A DNA stretch of 8,968 bases from Thermoguttaceae bacterium (GTDB lineage Bacteria > Planctomycetota > Planctomycetia > Pirellulales > Thermoguttaceae). Both the position numbers and the translations under genes were made by a program. The notes below the pieces were generated by a model. The model searched no databases, was not told where the DNA came from, and worked only from the letters and a program-made list of their open reading frames with translations. Positions within the stretch are counted from its first letter, which is position 1. Each line of letters begins with the position of its first letter. The stretch is taken from the NCBI GenBank assembly GCA_024653385.1, contig JANLFZ010000020.1, forward strand, positions 4,174-13,141, given 5' to 3'. Of this stretch, positions 1 through 5,489 are shown in pieces.

Positions 1-590
1 TAGTTGACGACAGGGCGAAGCTTCGCGGCCTGCTCCGATGCAATTTCTTTCTCTTTGGGCGAGAAGCTCATGCCGTCCCCCATGATCCCGTCGGCTTCAA
101 GTCTCAGGCTCCAGGTCAGTATGGCGTTGCGCACGGCATCGAGGATTCCGTGCAGTTGACTTGGCTGGACGACGGTGTAAGGAACGGGCGGACAAGGATC
201 ATCGCAATGCTGCATGAGAACGGTTTGCATCTCAGCGCTGAACGGCAGCATAAGCTCAGTCCCTCTCCCGCCGGATACCAGTTCTTCGATCGAGGCAACG
301 CTCTGAACAATTCGACGCCGAGACACCTTGTCCTCAAGGTCGGAAGTGGGAAATCTCCACGGAATCTTTCTCCCATCAAACGGGTTGGTGGACTGGACCT
401 GGCATCGAATCAGCCTATAGTCAGGCAGGCCATCGTCCTTGCCGTATCCGTTGAGTTCGCATTCCACCCACTTGCGGAAATCGGTAAGGTTCAGCTTCGT
501 GGCCACCACGAGTGACTTGCGCAGGAGGTCACTGACATTGATGTTGCTGTCCAGGGCATCCCGCTGCAATTCCTCGACCAACGATGACAT
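1..590 (-). CDS. AbiTii-domain protein, 3' end cut by window edge
   Basis: This is the N-terminal 196 residues of a protein whose remainder lies beyond base 1. Translation from the ATG at 590 is open to the edge. The opening (SLVEELQRDALDS, then VSDLLRKSLVVATKL, WVECELNGYGK at 41-51 and LPDYRL at 55-60) matches the pattern I know for AbiTii domains, named after the second protein of the lactococcal AbiT abortive-infection system. A second conserved-looking block lies at about 147-185 (helix, LEADGIMGD, then an FSPKEKE segment). The start is supported by a GGAG box 7 bases upstream. It follows the preceding gene after only 12 bases, so the two are almost certainly co-transcribed. The biochemical activity of AbiTii domains is not established to my knowledge. 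A phage-defence role is inferred from the family name and context. Hand-counted lines in the gene are 52-58% GC, below most of the hydrolase genes in the window. Confidence 0.82.
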   Translation of the reverse strand, partial: MSSLVEELQRDALDSNINVSDLLRKSLVVATKLNLTDFRKWVECELNGYGKDDGLPDYRLIRCQVQSTNPFDGRKIPWRFPTSDLEDKVSRRRIVQSVASIEELVSGGRGTELMLPFSAEMQTVLMQHCDDPCPPVPYTVVQPSQLHGILDAVRNAILTWSLRLEADGIMGDGMSFSPKEKEIASEQAAKLRPVVN

Positions 591-602
591 ACCGTTTCTC
601 CG

Positions 603-1217
603 CTACATTCCCAGCAGCTTGGCCACTCCGGCAATGATCCCGGACGCTGCCATACTGCCCACCGCGCCCTCGGCGATGTTCCTGATCGAGCGCAGGGACT
701 CCTTGATGATCTCCACCTTCGGCCGCGGCGACAATAGCTGGGTCTCGATGGTGGCGATGTCGCTCTGGGCCACGGCCTCGTCGTCGCCCGTCAACCCGAG
801 CTGCGGAAGCATGGTCTTCAGGCCGCCGACAAACTCGGCCACTGCCGCCAGGTCGAGCGAAGTGAACGTCCCAGATTGGGTGCTGCCAACCGTGCCCTGT
901 TGAATCTGCGAATGGGACATCTGCCCGATGTGGATGATGTTCACGGGAAAGTGCTCGGTTGGCTTGTCAGGCTGGGAAAGAGCCGCCTCGATCTCCACCA
1001 CGCCCGCGTGGGTGAGGCACGCGCTACCTCGCGTGCCGTCAACCACTCCCTCGTTCATCAGGTAGATGAACGCAGCCTTAAAATCGTCTTCCGATAGCGC
1101 CGCCCCGTGCATGATTTCGGCGTGCGGCACGTGCTCCAACTCGCATCCTCGTGTCGCTTCGTAAAGGTACTTCAGGAAGCGAAAGCGTTGGAGGGTGCGT
1201 TCAGCGATAGTGTCCAT
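603..1217 (-). CDS. Winged-helix-like protein with SQIQQGT linker, possible defence partner
   Basis: This is a 204-residue protein of no named family that I can assign with certainty. Residues 1-80 read as a small winged-helix-like unit: helical segments RFRFLKYLYEAT and EDDFKAAFIYLMNEGVV, then GTRGSACLTHAGVVEIEAAL. A polar linker follows (IGQM-SHSQIQQGT-VGSTQ, about 97-114). The C-terminal half (121-204) is helical, with LLSPRPK at 161-167, then IIKESLRSIRNIAEGA and a hydrophobic Gly/Ala-rich end. I have seen similar SQIQQGT linkers and SPKPK...SIRN tails in bacterial abortive-infection-type proteins, but this is from memory. The ATG at 1217 is preferred over an in-frame TTG at 1247 because AAGGAGGAG sits 7-9 bases before it. 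The TTG would overlap the upstream stop codon. The gene lies 26 bases after the cyclotransferase gene and 12 bases before the AbiTii gene. A sensor or regulator role for the first domain is inference. Confidence 0.75.
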   Translation of the reverse strand: MDTIAERTLQRFRFLKYLYEATRGCELEHVPHAEIMHGAALSEDDFKAAFIYLMNEGVVDGTRGSACLTHAGVVEIEAALSQPDKPTEHFPVNIIHIGQMSHSQIQQGTVGSTQSGTFTSLDLAAVAEFVGGLKTMLPQLGLTGDDEAVAQSDIATIETQLLSPRPKVEIIKESLRSIRNIAEGAVGSMAASGIIAGVAKLLGM

Positions 1218-1224
1218 TCTCTCG

Positions 1225-1233
1225 CTCCTCCTT
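1225..1233 (-). promoter_or_regulatory. Strong Shine-Dalgarno site fixing the start at 1217
   Basis: The minus strand reads AAGGAGGAG here, followed by seven bases and then ATG. It decides between two in-frame starts of the downstream gene. The longer form would begin with TTG at 1247, inside the end of the preceding gene, and has no comparable site. Confidence 0.8.
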
Positions 1234-1243
1234 CGCAAAGTGC

Positions 1244-1714
1244 TCAAGCGTCTCTGCCACGTCCTGCAAGTGCTTCGATGCTCTTGATGTAGTCCTCCGG
1301 CAAGCCGTGCTGTCTCGCACCGTTGATAATCCTGTCGAGATAGTCCTTCGGCGGGGTGTCTTCGTGGCAGACGTACTCCGGCTTTGCCACATACGTGACG
1401 GCCTCCAACGCCTCCCCGTTGTCGGCAGTCACCTTGACGGTCTTGCGCTCGTACCCAATCTCCTTGGCGTCCATTTTTCGCATCGACTCTGGATTGCAGC
1501 GATAGACGACACCGATTACTTCCGCACTGGGGGAGGCGACCACATTGGCATACACTACTCCCCCGGTGCCCCGCTTGTTGAAGGCCAGGCGATAGTCGGC
1601 GAGCCGTGCGATTCTCGGCCGCTCGCTACCCTGCCGGATCGGCCCAGTTCGCGCCTCCTTCTGGTCAATCAGGAGGTTGCTGCCATAGGCGAAGTACCAA
1701 CAGTCGTCGTTCAT
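1244..1714 (-). CDS. Gamma-glutamylcyclotransferase-fold protein (GGCT/AIG2-like)
   Basis: This 156-residue protein is the usual length of the single-domain gamma-glutamylcyclotransferase family. Members cyclise gamma-glutamyl amines or peptides to release 5-oxoproline, or in some pathways remove a gamma-glutamyl protecting group. The diagnostic YGSNL loop is at residues 10-14 after a WYFA beta strand. MDAKEIGYER at 81-90 matches the LDxxEG-type segment that carries the catalytic glutamate, here E85. A GVVYANVVAS strand and VIGVVYRC at 66-73 fit the fold. The ATG at 1714 has an AGGAAGG box about 8 bases upstream. The gene is first in a tight minus-strand cluster, with the winged-helix-like gene starting 26 bases after its stop. 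The substrate cannot be told from sequence. It may be housekeeping, or it may act as a metabolite-modifying partner of the AbiTii protein. Confidence 0.87.
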   Translation of the reverse strand: MNDDCWYFAYGSNLLIDQKEARTGPIRQGSERPRIARLADYRLAFNKRGTGGVVYANVVASPSAEVIGVVYRCNPESMRKMDAKEIGYERKTVKVTADNGEALEAVTYVAKPEYVCHEDTPPKDYLDRIINGARQHGLPEDYIKSIEALAGRGRDA

Positions 1715-1798
1715 GCTTCATGCCTTCCTGTCCAGAAGGTAGCAAATCTGAGGGCACGGTACCAGTTTTTTTCACGAAATGGATGGGATTTGGTGGCG

Positions 1799-1960
1799 TG
1801 CGGGGATAGCGAAGCTGGCACGGCTCGTGATCCCTGGGATTCCTCACCACGTGACCCAGCAGGCGGACTCTTGGTAGCCGACGTCCTTCGACGACGGGGA
1901 TTACGCGGCGGATCGGTCTTCGCCAGAAATGGCGAAGCGATTGGCGGCAGAACCGGTTGC
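1799..1960. repeat. Intergenic repeat, copy A
   Basis: This stretch aligns with 8199-8376. By hand, 90 of 112 bases match without gaps over 1799-1910 against 8199-8310. Copy B then has 14 extra bases, and a second block (1921-1960 against 8335-8376) is again about 79% identical with two one-base gaps. It contains CACGTG and short hairpins at 1882-1893 (CGTC, loop CTTC, GACG) and 1921-1934 (CGCCA, loop GAAA, TGGCG). Like copy B, it lies just 3' of a minus-strand gene, here the GH5 gene. Between this copy and the cyclotransferase start (1715-1798) I see only a ribosome binding site and an isolated GGTACC palindrome. Confidence 0.8.
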
Positions 1961-1982
1961 AGTGGAAGGTTGTCTTGCGAAC

Positions 1983-2002
1983 CCGCGCGAGAAAGGGCGC
2001 GG
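1983..2002 (-). terminator. Possible GC-rich hairpin after the GH5 gene
   Basis: CCGCGC at 1983-1988 is complementary to GCGCGG at 1997-2002, giving a perfect six-pair stem with an eight-base loop, 22 bases after the GH5 stop codon. No run of T follows on the minus strand, so it is not a classical intrinsic terminator. It could slow or stabilise the transcript end, or be a chance feature of GC-rich DNA. Confidence 0.3.
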
Positions 2003-2024
2003 CCCGTCGGAAAGGGGCTTGCCT

Positions 2025-3074
2025 TCACCGAACGGACGGTTTCGAAACGGGAATCAAGGCGCGGAGGATCGGCTCGACCCACTGCTGGGTTTTCATGTCG
2101 AACACGATGAAGTCGCCGTCGAATTGCCAATACCCCCAGCTCCAGCCTCGCCGCTCGGCCTGCCTGGCGACGAAGGCGATGTATCGGACGCGGGAAGGCA
2201 TGTCGCCCTTGTCGTACGCGCCGAACTCGCCGAGATAGACCGGGCGCTGGTGCTTCTCGGCCCAGGTTTGCACCTTGTCGAAATCCCGTTCGATGGCGGC
2301 GCGTTCCTCCGCGGTCCCCTCCCAACGGACGCCCACCTTGTCCTTTTGTCCCGTCCACGACGCGCCCTGGTGCGTGAACGACATCGGCTTGTAGTAATGC
2401 ACCGTGGCGATCAGATGCCGATCCTCGGCGGGAAGCTGCAACTGGTCGAGGTGGTCCACACTGTTCCAGAAGGCGGGACCGACCACCACGGCGCGATGGG
2501 GATTCGAAGCGCGGATGATTGCCAGGGCCTCCCGCAAATACTGGTTCCACAATTCCGGCGTCAGCTTGCCGTTGGGTTCGTTGAGGATCTCGAATAGGAC
2601 CTCCCCGGGCGCCTGGCGGTACCGCTGGCTCAACTGTTTCCAGGTAGCCATGAGCCGTTTGCGGTTCCCTTCGGCGTCGCGACCCATGGTCTGGAATTCG
2701 TGCAGGTCGAGGATCACCAGGAGCTTGTTCTCCAGGGCGTGCTGGACCACCCAGTCCAGCGTCTCGAGCCAGTCGGCCGCCAGCGTGTCTCCGGCGTCGA
2801 TCTTGCGGTCCCGCCACGGATGCAGGTTCACCCGCACGTGCTGAAACCCCGCCTCGGCAATCAGCCGAAAGTGCTTTTCCTGAAATCGGGCCCTGTCGCG
2901 CGACCTCCATAATGGGTCATAACCGATGATGTTCACGCCGCGACCCAAACGCTTATGGAGCTGCTGCACATCCGTGCCGCCGGCAACGGGTTCTGCCCGG
3001 GCGGCCAGAGTGCCCAAGACGATCGCCAAGAACCAAGCCGGTCCGAGGACAAGAACAGAGCGGGGGGGAGCCAT
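2025..3074 (-). CDS. Secreted GH5 endoglucanase-like glycoside hydrolase
   Basis: This is a 349-residue exported enzyme that hydrolyses beta-linked polysaccharide backbones (cellulose, beta-glucan or mannan). A signal peptide covers residues 1-27 (basic start, hydrophobic FLAIVLGTLA, AxA cut after ARA). The rest is a single TIM-barrel domain of normal GH5 length. Family landmarks in order: HVRVNLH with R81, DLHEF with H125, EILNEPNG with acid/base E166, TVHYY with H226 and Y228, YLGEFGAYD with nucleophile E283, and GYWQFDG with W316. The set is complete, so the enzyme should be active with retaining chemistry. The substrate within GH5 cannot be read from sequence. The ATG at 3074 has GGAGG six bases upstream. 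It is divergent from the six-hairpin-like gene across a shared 264-base promoter region, and a dispersed repeat lies just past its 3' end. Confidence 0.93.
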   Translation of the reverse strand: MAPPRSVLVLGPAWFLAIVLGTLAARAEPVAGGTDVQQLHKRLGRGVNIIGYDPLWRSRDRARFQEKHFRLIAEAGFQHVRVNLHPWRDRKIDAGDTLAADWLETLDWVVQHALENKLLVILDLHEFQTMGRDAEGNRKRLMATWKQLSQRYRQAPGEVLFEILNEPNGKLTPELWNQYLREALAIIRASNPHRAVVVGPAFWNSVDHLDQLQLPAEDRHLIATVHYYKPMSFTHQGASWTGQKDKVGVRWEGTAEERAAIERDFDKVQTWAEKHQRPVYLGEFGAYDKGDMPSRVRYIAFVARQAERRGWSWGYWQFDGDFIVFDMKTQQWVEPILRALIPVSKPSVR

Positions 3075-3109
3075 GGGATTCCTCCAGGTTACGGGGTGAC
3101 CATGCCAGC

Positions 3110-3138
3110 AGCATAGCGGCGGCCCGTCGCGATTTCCA
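3110..3138 (-). promoter_or_regulatory. Candidate sigma70-like promoter for the GH5 gene
   Basis: On the minus strand TGGAAA (3133-3138) and TATGCT (3110-3115) are separated by exactly 17 bases, each matching the consensus at four of six positions. This would place transcript start about 30 bases before the ATG at 3074. Planctomycete promoters are poorly defined, so this is only a candidate. Confidence 0.25.
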
Positions 3139-3152
3139 CTGGGCGCGAACCC

Positions 3153-3187
3153 TCACGGCGGTTTCCCCGTGAACGCTTACGCCGCCG
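3153..3187. promoter_or_regulatory. Nested inverted repeats between divergent promoters, possible operator
   Basis: Two alternative stems share bases. TCACGG (3153-3158) pairs with CCGTGA (3167-3172), and CGGCGG (3156-3161) pairs with CCGCCG (3182-3187). An imperfect palindrome CGTGAACGCTTACG lies at 3168-3181. The cluster sits between the candidate -35 boxes of the GH5 gene and the divergent six-hairpin-like gene, where a shared regulator could act on both. No regulator gene is present in the window. Confidence 0.3.
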
Positions 3188-3217
3188 CTTCCGAGGCAAA
3201 AAACAGAGCCGTGGCTG

Positions 3218-3246
3218 TTGGGAGACATTCCACCTGATCGGACAAT
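3218..3246 (+). promoter_or_regulatory. Candidate sigma70-like promoter for the six-hairpin-like gene
   Basis: TTGGGA (3218-3223) and GACAAT (3241-3246) are 17 bases apart, each matching the consensus at four of six positions. The predicted transcript start near 3253 lies at or after an upstream in-frame ATG at 3252, which fits use of the later start at 3339 with a leader of about 86 bases. Confidence 0.25.
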
Positions 3247-3338
3247 CGGGTATGGTTCATCCCATGACTTCGCTGGAAGCCCGGCGGACGCTGCCCCGAC
3301 CCCAAGACAACTCCTTGCACGCATCGGATAGGGAACCC

Positions 3339-5489
3339 ATGGCTCAACATGACCGAAGGACCGATCGGCTCGGCGCAATCCTCGCGAATGTGTTTCTCTT
3401 GCTGGCTGCCGCTTCGTCGGGGGCCGGCGACGGCCGGCACGACCGAAAGGCATTGCAGGTCCCCGACGACTTTCCTCGCTTCGTGGTGCCCGGCCAGGAG
3501 CAGCGGATGGCGCTGCTGCGCGAGCTGTTCTGGCTGCACTATCAGCCTGCCGGTCCATTGATCCCGCTTTGGGACGAATGGATGCCGAAGAGCACCCTCT
3601 GGCCGGCGCGGGGGGAGGGCGAGCAACTTCAAGCCATGCGGCGGCGATGGGCCAGTGCCCTGGCGAGCCGCCCGATCAACGCCGAGGGCTACGTCCACAC
3701 CCAGCAGCACGACGGCACGGCGCACGCCGAGGGCTGGCCGTTCCCGCTGTGGACGCAGGCCGGCGGCATGGGGTGGCATTTCGCGCCTACCGGCGTGCCG
3801 GGCTACGATGCCCCGCTGGTCAAGCCGGACGATTGGAAACTGATCGGCGCCCGCGGCGGCACCGTGACCGCCAAGGGCTGGCCCCTGGAACTGACGGCCC
3901 CCCGCGCCATGGCCCAGCCGCCGGCATTCGCCGTAAGTGCCCGGGTCGCGCCCTGGCTGAGGCTGAATTGGTGGGCAAACGGCCTGGAAAACGCCCGTTG
4001 CTACGTGGAATGGACCACGAAGGAAGCTCCCGAGTTCAGCCCCGACCGGCGGGCCTATTTTTCGCCCTCGGCCGATGGACAGCTCGCGGCCTCGCTTCCC
4101 ATGGGCGGCAACGAGGGCAAGATGGACCTCTCGCGCGTCGAGACCCGCACCATGATCCCCATGTATCGCCTTCCGGGCTGGAAGGGCACGATCACGGGCC
4201 TGCGCATCGGATTCGACAATTCCGGCCCGGTGCACGTTGTCATCAAGTCGTTTCACACCGCCTGCGACAGCCGCCACAACATCAACAACTCGAACTTCAT
4301 CCGCGGTTGCCACGATTACTTTCTCTGGTCTGGCGATGTGCCCTTCCTTCGCGGCCAAATGCCCCGCATCCGCGTTGCCATGCGGTTCATCATGCGCGAG
4401 TTCGACACGCGCCGGCGGAAGTGCGTCTACACGACCTGGCCGGGCCACGAGGGCCGCAGCGGCGTCCGCTACGTCGACGGAAAGAAAGTCATCGTGCCCG
4501 GCGAAGGCATCGGGAGCAACTACTGGGACCTGCTCCCCTTCGGCGGCGAAGACGCCCTGGCGACGGTTTACTATTACGACGCGCTTGGGGACCTCGCGGA
4601 ACTGGAGGCTGAGATTGCCGCCCATCCCCAATGGGAGGTGCCCCGCGGGGCCGAGGCCTTCGATCCCGCGGACTTGCGAAGGCACGCCCAAGAGGTCAAG
4701 GACTACGGCACCAAACGGTTCTGGAACGAGAAGACAGGCCGCTTCGGCACCGTGGACCTCGACGGCCGCCTGCACGACTACGGCTTCACGTTCCTGAACA
4801 ACGAGGCCGTGTACCACGACTTCGCCACGGCGGAGCAGGCCCGGTCGATCCACGCTTGGCTCAGCGGGCAACGCACGATCGAAGGCGACACTTCCGTGGG
4901 CAAGGACATCTACCATTGGCGCTTCGGTCCGCGATCCACCACCCGTCGCAACCTCGACTACTACTTTTGGGCATGGAGCAATCCCGAGTCGGTTCCTTGG
5001 GGCTACCAGGTGCAAGACGGCGGCGCGGTCCTCGGCTTCGCGTATCACGACCTCATGGCGCGGCTCAAGACGGCCGGCCCCGACGATGCCTGGCAGCGTC
5101 TAAGCCGGATCCTCGACTGGTTCGACGAAGTCCAGAAAGCAGGCGGATACCGCGAGTACTACAAAGATGGATCGCGTGGGACCTTGCAGGGCGGCAACGT
5201 CCCTGGCGGATTGGGGATGGATCGGGAGTTTTTCGAGTCGATCCTCGTCCCTCAGGTCATGCTCTACGGGTTCCTCGGTTTCCGCCCCACGGCCGACGGC
5301 TGCGTCCTCGACCCGCGCTTGCCTTCCGACTGGAAGGAGCTGACCGTGACCCGCATCCACTTGCAGGACCACGTGCTCGACATCTCCGTCAAGGCCGACG
5401 CGATTCACGTGACCGACCATGCGTCCGGCGGTCGCCCCCTGAAGATCAGGCGAGCAGCGGGCGGGACGCTGAAGGTCATTGCTCACTGA
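3339..5489 (+). CDS. Exported six-hairpin glycosidase-like protein, family uncertain
   Basis: This is a 716-residue protein from the chosen start. An in-frame ATG at 3252 would add 29 residues, but the ATG at 3339 puts a signal peptide at the terminus (basic DRRTDR, then GAILANVFLLLAAASSGA), and AGGGA lies just upstream. Residues about 50-305 look beta-rich, with many Trp and Gly. From about 310 an alpha/alpha-barrel-like catalytic region begins: DSRHNINNSNFIRG (310-323), SNYWDLLPFGGED (393-405), HDYGFTFLNNEAVYH (479-493), YQVQDGGAV (556-564), GGNVPGGLGMDREFFES (618-634). The end (about 647-716: LDPRLPSDWKEL, then beta strands) resembles the small C-terminal sandwich of six-hairpin enzymes such as GH65, GH78 and GH94. 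I cannot place it in one GH family or name its catalytic residues with confidence. Acidic candidates lie in the NYWD, GGED and DREFFE blocks. It sits with GH5 and GH29 genes, which suggests glycan breakdown. Its stop overlaps that of the convergent fucosidase gene. Confidence 0.8.
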   Translation: MAQHDRRTDRLGAILANVFLLLAAASSGAGDGRHDRKALQVPDDFPRFVVPGQEQRMALLRELFWLHYQPAGPLIPLWDEWMPKSTLWPARGEGEQLQAMRRRWASALASRPINAEGYVHTQQHDGTAHAEGWPFPLWTQAGGMGWHFAPTGVPGYDAPLVKPDDWKLIGARGGTVTAKGWPLELTAPRAMAQPPAFAVSARVAPWLRLNWWANGLENARCYVEWTTKEAPEFSPDRRAYFSPSADGQLAASLPMGGNEGKMDLSRVETRTMIPMYRLPGWKGTITGLRIGFDNSGPVHVVIKSFHTACDSRHNINNSNFIRGCHDYFLWSGDVPFLRGQMPRIRVAMRFIMREFDTRRRKCVYTTWPGHEGRSGVRYVDGKKVIVPGEGIGSNYWDLLPFGGEDALATVYYYDALGDLAELEAEIAAHPQWEVPRGAEAFDPADLRRHAQEVKDYGTKRFWNEKTGRFGTVDLDGRLHDYGFTFLNNEAVYHDFATAEQARSIHAWLSGQRTIEGDTSVGKDIYHWRFGPRSTTRRNLDYYFWAWSNPESVPWGYQVQDGGAVLGFAYHDLMARLKTAGPDDAWQRLSRILDWFDEVQKAGGYREYYKDGSRGTLQGGNVPGGLGMDREFFESILVPQVMLYGFLGFRPTADGCVLDPRLPSDWKELTVTRIHLQDHVLDISVKADAIHVTDHASGGRPLKIRRAAGGTLKVIAH

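Noticed and set aside
1218..1247. TTG start at 1247 for the middle gene of the AbiTii cluster
   Set aside because: It overlaps the previous stop codon and lacks a ribosome binding site, while the ATG at 1217 has a near-perfect one.
1799..1910. Repeat as a short coding sequence (minus frame containing TSAT...AGSRGE in both copies)
   Set aside because: The frame aligns between copies but is broken by TGA in copy B, and it lacks a start and ribosome binding site. Compensatory hairpin changes explain the conservation better.
1711..2910. Minus-strand open frame of 399 codons overlapping GH5 in another frame
   Set aside because: It is Arg/Gly/Pro-rich shadow sequence running through the GH5 gene and repeat copy A. 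GH5 motifs are all in the other frame.
3252..3338. Upstream ATG at 3252 for the six-hairpin-like gene
   Set aside because: It would bury the signal peptide 29 residues in, and it lies at about the predicted transcript start.
3177..5048. Long open frame of 623 codons on the minus strand, antisense to the six-hairpin-like gene
   Set aside because: It is rich in Ala, Arg, Val and Gly without domain motifs, and lies opposite a gene with clear motifs and a signal peptide. High GC keeps such shadow frames open.
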